Part shown: in pieces, positions 8,517-17,265 of the stretch
How the letters are laid out: every line of letters starts with the position of its first letter
Numbering within the stretch: the stretch's first letter is position 1
Source: Candidatus Eisenbergiella merdavium
GTDB lineage: Bacteria > Bacillota > Clostridia > Lachnospirales > Lachnospiraceae
NCBI GenBank assembly: GCA_019119595.1
Contig: DWWS01000031.1
Coordinates: 31,109 to 95,108 of the forward strand
Direction: 5' to 3'
DNA: 64,000 nt
Made by a program: the position numbers and the translations under genes
Notes under the pieces: model-generated
The model's database searches: none
The model's input: only the letters and a program-made list of their open reading frames with translations
Told to the model about the DNA's origin: nothing

Positions 8517-8882
8517 AGCACCGGAGGACTGGATCACATGCTGCTGTGCCTGATGGGGCTTGTAATCCTTTCGGCCTTCATGGTATGCCTGTATGCGTTT
8601 GCCTTTTCTTTCGTGCGGGTGGATGGTCTGAACAATATTTATTATATGCTGATGAATATTTCGGAAAAGCCGCAGGAACTGTTTGGAAGGTGTATTTTTT
8701 ATGTCTGTTTTCTGTTCGCGGTTCCGGCCATTCCCATCGCCAATATCCCGGCCCGGGTGCTGCTCGGACGGATGGGCTATGAAGGTGTGCTTGCCTCCGC
8801 TGCTTCCCTGGGGCTTTTCCTGCTGGGAGTACGCGCGGCGGTGAGCGCAGGGCTGAAAAGATATGCGGAAGGCGGGGGATGA
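8517..8882 (+). pseudogene. Remnant of an ABC-2 type permease (C-terminal half only)
   Basis: The 114-codon frame is hydrophobic and resembles the last third of the ~260-residue ABC-2 family permease group (FAFSFVRVDGLNNIYYMLM, then VPAIPIANIPARVLLG). An in-frame TAA sits just upstream at 8514, the ATP-binding partner and the N-terminal half are missing, and no good ribosome binding site precedes the ATG at 8538. I read it as the tail of a lost permease gene. A real short membrane protein cannot be excluded. Confidence 0.5.
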
Positions 8883-9052
8883 GGCGGATGGGTCTGCGTG
8901 GATCAGGGAATTCGTGATGAGGAACAAAAGGATGCGCCACGGGACCCGTGTTTGACAGAAGAAAAATGAGAACATATAATGGGCATGGAAACAAAGAAAA
9001 TTTTTTTACGCTTCTAGGATTTTCTGATGAGGCAGAATGTGTGGTCTGAGGA

Positions 9053-9196
9053 GATGAGCTTGTTCTTCGCCCGGCAAATACTGCGACGGGAGGAGAGTTT
9101 GCGGAACAGATTCTGGCGGATCTGATCGCGCAGGGCTTATCCGGCGAGGAACTGCTTTTACAATTTAAGAAGAGACAGGTTCAGGTCGGCTGTTGA
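9053..9196 (+). pseudogene. Decayed AbrB/antitoxin-like coding fragment
   Basis: One frame reads GDELVLRP, then EFAEQILADLIAQGLSGEEL and FKKRQVQ before a TGA. This looks like the C-terminal part of small AbrB/SpoVT-type antitoxin proteins. No start codon or DNA-binding N-terminus is present, and similarity seems to continue in another frame after the stop (AVEAG), suggesting a frameshift. Together with the permease remnant it marks 8470-9300 as a decayed stretch; nothing intact is visible there. Confidence 0.35.
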
Positions 9197-9312
9197 AGCT
9201 GGTCGTGATCATGGCAGGAACATGGGAAAATTTCTATGACCAGCCAATGTGCTGAATGAGGGAGAAATGAAGAGCGGCAGCGACGCTGGAATGCTTCGGC
9301 ATGGAGGTAAAA

Positions 9313-10344
9313 ATGAACCGGAAATTATTACAATCCCTTCCCGACCCGGGAAGGCTTACCAGAAATCAAATTCTCAGTCTGCTTTTTTCGAAGGAATACG
9401 GCTTCCTGCCGGAGCCGCCGGTCTTTGTCGCGGCTGAGGAGGAGGCCGTGGATGAGAATTTCTGCGCAGGAAAGGCCGTCCTGAAAAAGCTGCGCCTGCG
9501 CTTGGCGACCGCAAACGGAATCTTTGCCTTTCCTGTGAGCTTCCTGTATCCGGCGGGCGAAAAGGCTCCGGTGCCCTGCTTTATCCATCTTGACTTCAGC
9601 GAGATTATCCCAAACTGCGGTTTCCCGGCTGAGGAGATCCTGGACGGAGGCTGCGCGGTTCTTCACTTTTGCTATCAGGATGTGACTTCTGATGACGGAG
9701 ATTTTACCAACGGTTTGGCCGGGCTGTTCTATCCGGAGGGGAAAAGAGCGGAGAAACAGTGCGGCAAGCTTGGCATTTGGGCCTGGGCGGCAAGCCGCAT
9801 TATGGATTATGCCGTGACGGTGCCGTTTTTGGACAGGCGGCGCATCGGCGTTGTGGGCCATTCCCGCCTGGGGAAAGCCGCACTTCTTGCGGGCGCGGCG
9901 GACGAGCGGTTTTTCTGTGCCTTTTCCAATGACTCCGGCTGCAGCGGAGCGGCGCTTGCCAGAGGCACGAGGGGAGAAACGGTGGGAGACATTTATGAAA
10001 AATTCCCGTACTGGTTCTGCGAGGCCTATGGAGCGTATGCGGAAAAAGAGGAGTCTATGCCCTTTGATCAGCATTTTCTGCTTGCTGCGATGGCTCCCAG
10101 GCGCGTCTATGTGGCGAGCGCCGCTTCGGACTGCTGGGCCGATCCGGAGAATGAATACCTTTCCTGCGTCGCTGCCGGGGAATACTACTGCAGGATGGGA
10201 CTGGAGGGCTTCGTTCATCCGGACAGAATGCCAGTTCCCGGAGACTGCTTCGGAGAGGGTGAGATTGGCTATCATCTGAGAGCCGGTACCCATTATCTGA
10301 GCAGGGAGGACTGGGGATATTTTATGAGGTTCATCAAAAAATAG
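9313..10344 (+). CDS. Carbohydrate esterase, CE15-like (glucuronoyl/acetylxylan esterase family)
   Basis: The 343-residue alpha/beta hydrolase has the nucleophile elbow VVGHSRLGKAALLAGA, then NDSGCSGAALARG, a MAPRRVYVASA strand followed by the acid-region motif DCWADPENEYLS, and a C-terminal histidine in RAGTHYLSREDW. This order is typical of CE15-type glucuronoyl esterases and relatives that cut ester bonds on xylan. There is no signal peptide, so it should act on imported fragments. GGAGGT four bases before the ATG at 9313 decides the start over the ATG at 9301. The gene follows the decayed patch; the radical SAM gene starts 28 bases downstream. Confidence 0.75.
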   Translation: MNRKLLQSLPDPGRLTRNQILSLLFSKEYGFLPEPPVFVAAEEEAVDENFCAGKAVLKKLRLRLATANGIFAFPVSFLYPAGEKAPVPCFIHLDFSEIIPNCGFPAEEILDGGCAVLHFCYQDVTSDDGDFTNGLAGLFYPEGKRAEKQCGKLGIWAWAASRIMDYAVTVPFLDRRRIGVVGHSRLGKAALLAGAADERFFCAFSNDSGCSGAALARGTRGETVGDIYEKFPYWFCEAYGAYAEKEESMPFDQHFLLAAMAPRRVYVASAASDCWADPENEYLSCVAAGEYYCRMGLEGFVHPDRMPVPGDCFGEGEIGYHLRAGTHYLSREDWGYFMRFIKK

Positions 10345-10372
10345 AGTGTCGGAAAAGGGGGCTTTGGCTTTC

Positions 10373-12319
10373 ATGCGTTTCCTTCTCGTCGCCGTCAATG
10401 CCAAATACATACATTCCAACCCCGCCGTTTACAGCCTGCGCGCCTATGCGCAGCGCAGCGGCTTTGGGCCTTCTTCCCGTGAAAACGGGCAGCCTGAAGC
10501 CGTGGCGGAGGCGGTGCTTGCGGAATATACCATCAATCAGCCCTTTTGGGAGATTCTTGCCGACCTTTACGGGAAAAAGCCCGATGCGGTCGGCTTTTCG
10601 TGCTATATCTGGAACCGGGAGATGATCTTTGCCCTGGCGAGGGAGCTTTCCAGGCTCCTTCCTCATATTCCGATATGGCTGGGAGGGCCGGAGGTTACCT
10701 ACGATCCGGAGGAAACGCTTTCCTCGCTTCCCCATGCGGCAGGCGTGATGATCGGGGAAGGGGAGGAGACCTTCCGGGAGCTTTTGGAGCTGTACGCGGC
10801 AAGTTCGCATGCTTCGGCCGGAGGCCCTGGAGGAAGAGGCCCGGCGGGAGCGGATCCCGAAACAGGAGAGGATCCCGAAGCAGGCACAGATTCTGCGGCC
10901 GCCGCAGATTCCGAAGGAGCCGTACCTCCTGAAAAAAATATCTGCTGGCCCTCCCCGGAAGGAATCCGGGGCGTGGCGTACCGCACCCATCCGGGCGGAG
11001 AGGTGACAAGAACGCTGGAGCGGCCGCTTCTTCCGCTTGACCGCCTTCCGTTTTTTTACAAAGAGCAGAAGGAGATCGGGGATTTTCAGGACCGCATCAT
11101 TTACTATGAGTCCAGCCGGGGCTGTCCCTTCCGGTGCAGCTACTGCCTTTCTTCGGTGGATAAGACAGTACGGTTCCGCGACGTGGAGCTGGTAAAAAAG
11201 GAGCTTCAGTTTTTCCTGGACAAAAGGGTTCCCCAGGTAAAATTCGTGGATCGTACCTTTAACTGCAGCCATTCCCATGCCATGGCGATCTGGAGCTATC
11301 TGAAGGAGCATGACAACGGTGTCACCAATTTTCATTTTGAGATCGCGGCGGACATTCTGACGGAGGAGGAGATCGCGCTCCTTGGGAGCCTGCGGCCCGG
11401 GCTGGTGCAGCTTGAGATCGGCGTCCAGTCCACCAATCCCGACACCCTGCGGGAAATCCGCCGTTCGGCGGACTGGGAACGGCTTAAGGAGATTGTGGGA
11501 AGGCTGCGGGGCGGACGGAACATCCACATTCACCTGGATCTGATCGCCGGGCTTCCGCTGGAGGGGCTGGAAAGCTTCCAGCGTTCCTTCAACGACGTGT
11601 ATTCCTGCAGGCCGGATCAGCTTCAGCTTGGCTTCCTGAAGGTGCTGAAGGGCTCGTATATGCACGAAAAGGCGGAGGAATACGGGCTGGAATACCTGGA
11701 TTTTCCTCCCTACGAGGTGCTTTTTACCCGCTGGCTTTCCTATGAGGACGTTCTGGTGCTCAAGCGGGTGGAGGAAATGGTGGAGCTGTACTACAACAGC
11801 GGCCAGTTCACCCATACGCTTCCGGTTCTGGAGGAATGCTTTTCTTCTCCCTTTGCGATGTACCGGGAGCTTTCGGCGTTTTATGAAAGGCGCGGGCTGT
11901 TCCGCCAGAGCCCTTCCCGCCTGTACCGTTATCAGGCGCTTCTGGATTTTGCCGCCGGCGCGGATCCCGAACGGCTGGAGCTTTATCAAGAGCTTCTGAC
12001 CTTTGACCTGTATCTGCGGGAGAACGCGAAGAGCCGCCCGGATTTCGCCCCGGCCTGCAGACAGGAGGAGCAGGCGAAGGAGAGGATCAGCCGTTTTTAC
12101 CGGGAAGAGATGAAGAATCCCCGTTTTCTTGCGGATTATGTGCGGGAGGGCTATGATTCCAGACAGATGGCCCGCCTGACCCATGTGGAGTGCTTCCGCT
12201 TCCCGGTCTGGGAGGAGAGAATGCGCCTGCCGGATGGGAAAATATACTACGTGCTGTTTGACTACCGCGGCAGAGACCCGCTGAGCCGCCGGGCGCGGAC
12301 GGAAATCCTTCCTCTGTGA
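10373..12319 (+). CDS. B12-binding radical SAM protein (DUF4080 type)
   Basis: The 648-residue protein has an N-terminal cobalamin-binding-like domain (starting MRFLLVAVNAKYIHSNPAVYSL), a radical SAM domain with the cluster motif CPFRCSYC near residue 251, and a long C-terminal extension typical of DUF4080 proteins in Firmicutes. The substrate is unknown; relatives are often methylthio- or methyltransferases. A glycine/alanine/acidic low-complexity insertion (about residues 143-185) separates the two domains and looks like replication slippage in GC-rich DNA. The ORF track start at 10346 is a GTG; the ATG at 10373 fits the family N-terminus better. Confidence 0.82.
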   Translation: MRFLLVAVNAKYIHSNPAVYSLRAYAQRSGFGPSSRENGQPEAVAEAVLAEYTINQPFWEILADLYGKKPDAVGFSCYIWNREMIFALARELSRLLPHIPIWLGGPEVTYDPEETLSSLPHAAGVMIGEGEETFRELLELYAASSHASAGGPGGRGPAGADPETGEDPEAGTDSAAAADSEGAVPPEKNICWPSPEGIRGVAYRTHPGGEVTRTLERPLLPLDRLPFFYKEQKEIGDFQDRIIYYESSRGCPFRCSYCLSSVDKTVRFRDVELVKKELQFFLDKRVPQVKFVDRTFNCSHSHAMAIWSYLKEHDNGVTNFHFEIAADILTEEEIALLGSLRPGLVQLEIGVQSTNPDTLREIRRSADWERLKEIVGRLRGGRNIHIHLDLIAGLPLEGLESFQRSFNDVYSCRPDQLQLGFLKVLKGSYMHEKAEEYGLEYLDFPPYEVLFTRWLSYEDVLVLKRVEEMVELYYNSGQFTHTLPVLEECFSSPFAMYRELSAFYERRGLFRQSPSRLYRYQALLDFAAGADPERLELYQELLTFDLYLRENAKSRPDFAPACRQEEQAKERISRFYREEMKNPRFLADYVREGYDSRQMARLTHVECFRFPVWEERMRLPDGKIYYVLFDYRGRDPLSRRARTEILPL

Positions 12320-12355
12320 CCGGAAACCATACATACAAAGAGGAGTCAAAAAAGG

Positions 12356-13015
12356 ATGAAACAAAAGGAACGAGTGGAAAAAGTGCTCCGTCTTCTGGAT
12401 GAGCACTACGGAACGGAATATATCTGCTATCTGGAGCATGAAAATGCCTGGCAGCTTCTGATCGCCACCATTTTGAGCGCCCAGTGCACGGACGCGAGGG
12501 TGAACATCGTGACCAGGGAGCTTTTCCGGAAATACCCGGATGTGGAGGCGTTTGCGAACGCGGACTTAAAGGAGCTGGAGCAGGACATTCATGCCACGGG
12601 CTTTTACCATAATAAGGCGAAAAATATCATATCCTGCTGTCAGGAGCTTGTGAACCGTTTCGGCGGGGAAGTGCCCCGTTCTCTGGAGGAGCTGACCTCC
12701 CTCGCGGGCGTTGGGCGCAAAACGGCGAACGTGATCCGGGGAAATATCTACAACGATCCCAGCATCGTGGTGGATACCCATGTGAAGCGGATCTCCAACC
12801 GCCTGGGCTTCACGAAGGAGGACGACCCGACAAAGGTGGAGCAGGATCTGATGCGTGTGCTGCCCAAGGATCACTGGATCCTGTACAACATGCAGATCAT
12901 CACCCTCGGCAGGCAGCTCTGCAAGGCGCCGAACCCCAAATGCGGGGAATGCTTCCTGACGGAGGTCTGCCCCTGGTATGAAAAGAAGAAAAAAGAGGAA
13001 GGAAAGAAGCAATGA
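12356..13015 (+). CDS. nth: Endonuclease III (base-excision DNA glycosylase/AP lyase)
   Basis: The 219-residue protein removes oxidised pyrimidines and nicks the abasic site. It shows the helix-hairpin-helix with catalytic lysine (LAGVGRKTANVI), the catalytic aspartate (VVDTHVKRISNR), and the C-terminal 4Fe-4S motif C-x6-C-x2-C-x5-C (CKAPNPKCGECFLTEVC). AGAGGAGTC precedes the ATG. Its stop overlaps the exonuclease start (ATGA), so the two are translationally coupled. Confidence 0.96.
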   Translation: MKQKERVEKVLRLLDEHYGTEYICYLEHENAWQLLIATILSAQCTDARVNIVTRELFRKYPDVEAFANADLKELEQDIHATGFYHNKAKNIISCCQELVNRFGGEVPRSLEELTSLAGVGRKTANVIRGNIYNDPSIVVDTHVKRISNRLGFTKEDDPTKVEQDLMRVLPKDHWILYNMQIITLGRQLCKAPNPKCGECFLTEVCPWYEKKKKEEGKKQ

Positions 13016-13740
13016 AAAGCCCGGTGCGGGATTATGTCTGTGTGGATCTGGAAACCACAGGCTTAAATCCAAAGACGGAGAAGATCATAGAGATCGGCGC
13101 GGTGCGGATGCGGGACGGGGAGATCGCGGCCCGTTTTCAGACCCTTGTGAATCCGGGAAGGCAGCTTTCCGAGAGCGCCTGTCAGATCACGGGCATCACC
13201 CAGCGGGAGGTGGATGCGGCGCCGAAAGCGGGAGACATCCTTCCGGATTTCCTGTGCTTTCTCGGAGAAGACGTGCTGGTGGGCCACAGCCTGCTGTTCG
13301 ATTTTTCCTTTCTGAAAAAGGCGGCGGTGAACGAGGGGCTTTCCCTGGAAGCGAAGGGCATCGATACCCTGAAGCTCTCCCGTAAATATCTGTCTCAGCT
13401 TCCCAGCCGCAGCCTGGAGGCGCTCTGCAGACATTTCTCCATTCCCCACCGGGCCCATCGGGCGCTGGGGGACGCGGAGGCCACGGCGGCGCTGTATGAG
13501 CTGCTTTGTGAAAAATTTTACGCGGAGGGGCCCTTCGACCCGGTTCCTCTCATTTTTCATGTGAAAAAAGAAAGCCCTGCCAGCCGTTCCCAGAAGGAGC
13601 GGCTTCTTCGCCTTGCCGCCCTGTACCGGATTCCGCTTGATGTGGACGTGGAAACGCTCACAAGAAATGAGGCGAGCCGTCTGGCGGATCAGCTCATCGC
13701 CAGGTACGGCAGGACGCCCCGTACTGTGGAAAAATCCTGA
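13012..13740 (+). CDS. DEDDh 3'-5' exonuclease (DnaQ-like)
   Basis: The 242-residue protein carries the three exonuclease motifs: VDLETTGLNP (ExoI), LVGHSLLFDFSFL (ExoII) and HRALGDAEAT (ExoIII, DEDDh histidine). The catalytic domain takes residues 1-165; the remaining ~75 residues have no recognised domain. It could be a proofreading-type or repair exonuclease. The 4-base overlap with nth supports a role in DNA repair. It is too short to be PolC or a polymerase epsilon with extra domains. Confidence 0.85.
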   Translation: MKSPVRDYVCVDLETTGLNPKTEKIIEIGAVRMRDGEIAARFQTLVNPGRQLSESACQITGITQREVDAAPKAGDILPDFLCFLGEDVLVGHSLLFDFSFLKKAAVNEGLSLEAKGIDTLKLSRKYLSQLPSRSLEALCRHFSIPHRAHRALGDAEATAALYELLCEKFYAEGPFDPVPLIFHVKKESPASRSQKERLLRLAALYRIPLDVDVETLTRNEASRLADQLIARYGRTPRTVEKS

Positions 13741-13792
13741 AAAAACGCCGGAACAGCCGCTTTTTTTCGGCGTGACGAACACTCCAGCGCTC

Positions 13793-13821
13793 TTGCAAAA
13801 ACGAAGGCTTTCCTATATAAT
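13793..13821 (+). promoter_or_regulatory. Promoter of the small membrane peptide-vanW unit
   Basis: TTGCAA and a perfect TATAAT are spaced by 17 bases. Transcription should start near 13828, about 48 bases before the ATG of the 34-residue peptide. Confidence 0.72.
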
Positions 13822-13875
13822 AGGCTTTTAAGCGAACATAAAAACAGCCTTGACGTATCTGAAATGGAGGGTGCG

Positions 13876-13980
13876 ATGTTTAATATTTACAGTAAAAAAT
13901 CAAAACGGATCATCTCGTCAGTCATCATCATCATTCTGGTTCTGGCAATGGTCATACCGACGCTTCTGTACGTACTGTAG
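13876..13980 (+). CDS. 34-residue single-span membrane peptide (unrecognised)
   Basis: This frame is too short for the ORF track. It reads MFNIYSKKSKRI, then an uninterrupted hydrophobic stretch of about 20 residues (SSVIIIILVLAMVIPTLLYV). GGAGG lies 6 bases before the ATG and a strong promoter upstream. The basic N-terminus followed by a hydrophobic helix predicts a membrane peptide with the N-terminus inside the cell. It is followed 41 bases later by the VanW gene, so the two are likely co-transcribed. I do not recognise the family; a role beside the VanW protein at the envelope is only an inference. Confidence 0.6.
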   Translation: MFNIYSKKSKRIISSVIIIILVLAMVIPTLLYVL

Positions 13981-14021
13981 GAAATGACGGTCGGAGCAGA
14001 CGCTCCGGCATGGAGGAGTAT

Positions 14022-15614
14022 ATGAAAAAATGGATTTGTTTTCTGGCGCTTCTGCTTTTCGCAGGGCTTGCGCCTGTTGCTTCCGGCATTTCCGTACAGG
14101 CTCAGGCGAGGCCGGATGATACGATCATGGAAGGCGTGTATGCCGGGGAGATCTCGCTTGCGGGTATGACCCAGGCTCAGGCACAGGAGGCGGTTCAGGC
14201 CTACGTGGATTCCCTGGGCGGCAGCGTGATCACGCTGAACGTGGTGGACGGGAATACGGTGACAACGACCGCCGCGGAGCTTGGCATGAGCTGGAGCAAC
14301 CAGAATCTGGTGAGTGAGGCGGTGAATCTGGGAAAGGCCGGAAACGTGGTGGCCCGCTATAAGGCAGTCAAGGATCTGGCGTATGAAAATAAGGTCTACG
14401 ATATCCAGTTTTCCTTTGACCAGGAGGCCATTGCTTCCCTGATCGAGAACGACTGTGCCAAATACAATGTGGAGGCCATAGATGCTCATCTGAACCGGGT
14501 AAACGGTGAATTTGTCATTGAAGAGGGCCAGACGGGCGTCGTTATTGACAACAGCGCTTCCGAAACGGCGGTTTACGAATATTTGACGACCCAGTGGAAG
14601 GGCGGGGACGCTTCCGTCGATCTGGTGGTGACGCAGGAGCAGCCCCAGGGAAATACGGAGAATCTGTCTCTGGTAAAGGATGTGCTCGGAACCTTTACCA
14701 CCAGCTATTCCTCCTCCGGCTCGGACAGAAGCGCCAACGTATCTAACGGCTGCAAGCTGATCAACGGCACGACGGTATATCCCGGGGAAAGCTTCTCCAC
14801 CTATGAAGCGGTAGCGCCGTTTTCAGAGGAAAACGGCTACTATATGGCGGGCTCCTATCTGAACGGGCAGGTGGTGGACAGTATCGGCGGCGGTATCTGC
14901 CAGGTATCCACAACCCTGTACAACGCGGTTCTGCTTTCGGAGCTTCAGGTGGACGAACGGCACAATCATTCCATGATCGTCAATTATGTGAAGCCGTCCA
15001 TGGACGCGGCGATCGCGGAATCCTCCGGAAAGGATTTTGTTTTCACCAACAATACGGAATATCCGATCTATATTGAAGGCTATACCAGCAATAAAAATAT
15101 CACCTTTACCATCTACGGCGTGGAAACCAGAGATTCCAACCGGAAGGTGAGCTATGAGAGCGAGGTGCTGGAAACGATCTCTCCGGGCGCGGAGGTGATC
15201 AACCAGAGCGCTTCCCAGCCCATCGGTTTTGTGGATGTGCAGTCGGCGCATACGGGCTACAAGGCAAGGCTGTGGAAGGTGGTGACGGTGGACGGAGAAG
15301 AGGTCAGCAGGGAGCAGATCAACAGCAGCAGCTACAAGATGACCCCGCGCACGGCCACGGTCGGAACGGCGACGGATAATCCCAACGCCTACAACGAGCT
15401 GCAGGCGGCCATCGCCACAGGAAGCATCGACCATGTGAAGAGCGTTGCGAACGCGCTGAAAAACGGCCAGTCCATAACGCCCGCTCAGCCTTCCACGGGC
15501 GTCGATCCCGCCCTTGCGGCGATCCTGGAAGGAAAGACGCCGGAGGAGCAGGCGATCCTGATCCAGCAGTACAACGAGCAGCTTGCCCAGCAGCAGCAAC
15601 AGGCAGGGCAGTAA
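14022..15614 (+). CDS. VanW-family exported cell-wall protein
   Basis: The 530-residue protein starts with a signal peptide (MKKWICFLALLLFAGLAP to about residue 28). Residues ~45-215 resemble the peptidoglycan-binding region often found in front of VanW domains. The VanW domain follows (YPGESFSTYEAVAPFS, then VVDSIGGGICQVSTTLYNAVL), then a G5-like or beta-rich region and a glutamine-rich end (LAQQQQQ). VanW proteins are common in Firmicutes; their biochemical role is unsettled. GGAGG before the ATG at 14022 decides the start over 14010. Confidence 0.88.
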   Translation: MKKWICFLALLLFAGLAPVASGISVQAQARPDDTIMEGVYAGEISLAGMTQAQAQEAVQAYVDSLGGSVITLNVVDGNTVTTTAAELGMSWSNQNLVSEAVNLGKAGNVVARYKAVKDLAYENKVYDIQFSFDQEAIASLIENDCAKYNVEAIDAHLNRVNGEFVIEEGQTGVVIDNSASETAVYEYLTTQWKGGDASVDLVVTQEQPQGNTENLSLVKDVLGTFTTSYSSSGSDRSANVSNGCKLINGTTVYPGESFSTYEAVAPFSEENGYYMAGSYLNGQVVDSIGGGICQVSTTLYNAVLLSELQVDERHNHSMIVNYVKPSMDAAIAESSGKDFVFTNNTEYPIYIEGYTSNKNITFTIYGVETRDSNRKVSYESEVLETISPGAEVINQSASQPIGFVDVQSAHTGYKARLWKVVTVDGEEVSREQINSSSYKMTPRTATVGTATDNPNAYNELQAAIATGSIDHVKSVANALKNGQSITPAQPSTGVDPALAAILEGKTPEEQAILIQQYNEQLAQQQQQAGQ

Positions 15615-15656
15615 GCGCTGCCGGCCTCTTGAAATAAAGCAAAATGGAAAGAGAAA

Positions 15657-15687
15657 AATCCCCGGGTCTTCAGGGCCCGGGGATTAT
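15657..15687 (+). terminator. Hairpin after vanW
   Basis: AATCCCCGGG pairs perfectly with CCCGGGGATT around a 9-base loop. The T-run behind it is short, so it may terminate inefficiently or mainly protect the mRNA end. Confidence 0.5.
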
Positions 15688-15743
15688 CTGCCGGAGGGAG
15701 AACGCTGCGCGCTTGGGAGCAGGCTCCGACATGGAGGTAAGGT

Positions 15744-16760
15744 ATGGAGGTTGGGAAAATACAGGAGAGCGTGCTGAAACGCTCTGTATTGAGACAACTG
15801 AAAACAAAAAGGAAAGAGATACTGCAAGGGGCAGGCCTGGGAGAAGACTGCGCTGTTCTGGCATTTCCGCCCGGAGAGGAGCTGCTGATCTCCTCCTGCG
15901 CGGTGAAAACCGGCCATGACGCGGCCCTGTACGCAGTCCATGCCGCCGCAAACAATATCGCGGCGTGCGGCGGAAGGCCGGCGGCCGTGTGGCTCACGGT
16001 GCTCCTGCCCCCTTCGGCTGAGGAGGAGGAGCTGAAGGCGCTCATGCTCCAGGCGGAGCAGACCTGCGCCGGGCTGAATCTTCAGATCGCAGGGGGACAC
16101 ACGGAGGTCACTCCGGCGGTGAACCGGATCACGCTTTCCGCCGCAGCAGCGGGCAGCGCTCCGGCAGGGCAGTCAGTGCGCACATCCGGCCTTCACCCGG
16201 GCGCGGAGCTGGTGGTGACGAAGTGGGTGGGACTGGAAGGGACGGCGGTCGCCGCGAAGGAAAAGGAGCGGGAGCTTCTTTCGCATTTTCCGGCCTACCT
16301 GGTGGAAACGGCAAGAGACTTCGACCGGTACCTGTCCGTGCTCCCGGAGGCGGCCGCCGCGTTGGAGGCAGCCGCCGCATCAGAAGATGCCGCTGTCATG
16401 CCCTGCGGCGTCTGCGCCATGACCGATCTTTCCACCGGCGGGATTTTCAGCGCGCTCTGGGAAATGGGCGAAAGCGCCGGAGTCGGGCTGGAGATCGACC
16501 TGAAAAAAATACCCATCCGTCAGGAAACAGTGGAGATCTGTAACTATCTGGATCTGAACCCCTACGAGCTATCCTCCGGGGGAAGCCTGCTGATCGCGGC
16601 GGACGACGGATACGCTCTGGCCGACAGCCTGGAAAGGGCGGGGATTCCGGCCGCCGTGGTGGGAAAAGCCGTCCCCGGAAACGACAGGATCGTCCGGAAC
16701 GGGGAGGAAAAACGCTTCCTCGGCCCGGTCAGGACGGATCAGATTCATAAATTGTTTTAA
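15744..16760 (+). CDS. AIR synthase-related (HypE/ThiL/PurM-fold) protein of unknown function
   Basis: The 338-residue protein has the two-domain PurM fold: GLGEDCAVLAF and KTGHDAALYAVHAAANNIAACGG match the N-terminal ATP-binding half, IAGGHTEVTPAV the central strand, and MTDLSTGGIFSALWEMGESAGVGLEI the C-terminal half. Relatives include HypE (hydrogenase cyanide ligand), ThiL, SelD and PurM, but this one lacks the HypE C-terminal cysteine. No hydrogenase or thiamine genes are nearby. GGAGGTAAGGT precedes the ATG. The Lrp regulator begins 13 bases after its stop, so the two may share a transcript. Confidence 0.72.
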   Translation: MEVGKIQESVLKRSVLRQLKTKRKEILQGAGLGEDCAVLAFPPGEELLISSCAVKTGHDAALYAVHAAANNIAACGGRPAAVWLTVLLPPSAEEEELKALMLQAEQTCAGLNLQIAGGHTEVTPAVNRITLSAAAAGSAPAGQSVRTSGLHPGAELVVTKWVGLEGTAVAAKEKERELLSHFPAYLVETARDFDRYLSVLPEAAAALEAAAASEDAAVMPCGVCAMTDLSTGGIFSALWEMGESAGVGLEIDLKKIPIRQETVEICNYLDLNPYELSSGGSLLIAADDGYALADSLERAGIPAAVVGKAVPGNDRIVRNGEEKRFLGPVRTDQIHKLF

Positions 16761-16773
16761 AGGAGAAAAAGAT

Positions 16774-17265
16774 ATGCGGGAGTTCAGAGAGCAGCTTCTT
16801 GGAATCATTGAGAAAAACAGCCGGATCGATCTGAAGGAGCTGGGGGTAATCCTTGGCGTGGAAGAAATCGATGTGGTGAACGAGCTGGCGGCGATGGAAG
16901 CGGAGGGGATCATCTGCGGCTATCATACGCTGATCGACTGGGACAAAACCAGCCTGGACAAGATCTCCGCGCTGATCGAGGTGCGGGTAACGCCCCAGAG
17001 AGGGCAGGGCTTCGACAACATCGCGGAACGGATCTACAAATATCCGGAGGTGAACGCGGTGTATCTGATCTCCGGCGGCTTTGACCTGCTGGTGACGCTG
17101 GAGGGAAGAAACCTGAAGGAGATCTCCTCCTTTGTTTCGGAGAAGCTTTCTGCGCTGGACGGCGTGCTGAGCACGGCCACGCATTTTATCCTGAAAAAAT
17201 ATAAGGATCATGGCACGATCCTTGCCAGAAAATATGAAGATACAAGGGAGAAGATCATGCCATGA
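16774..17265 (+). CDS. Lrp/AsnC-family transcriptional regulator
   Basis: The 163-residue protein has an N-terminal winged helix (SRIDLKELGVILGVEEIDVVNELAAMEAEG) and a C-terminal RAM ligand-binding domain (ALIEVRVTPQRGQGFD to VTLEGRNLKEISSFVSEKL). Such regulators sense amino acids. AAAGGAGAAAAAG precedes the ATG. The end overlaps the start of the aminotransferase gene by 4 bases, so regulator and enzyme are coupled and the amino acid it senses is probably the enzyme's substrate or product. Confidence 0.9.
   Translation: MREFREQLLGIIEKNSRIDLKELGVILGVEEIDVVNELAAMEAEGIICGYHTLIDWDKTSLDKISALIEVRVTPQRGQGFDNIAERIYKYPEVNAVYLISGGFDLLVTLEGRNLKEISSFVSEKLSALDGVLSTATHFILKKYKDHGTILARKYEDTREKIMP

Noticed and set aside
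13745-13773. ACGCCG...CGGCGT hairpin after the exonuclease gene as a terminator
   Set aside because: The T-run is inside the loop instead of after the stem, so it does not fit an intrinsic terminator.
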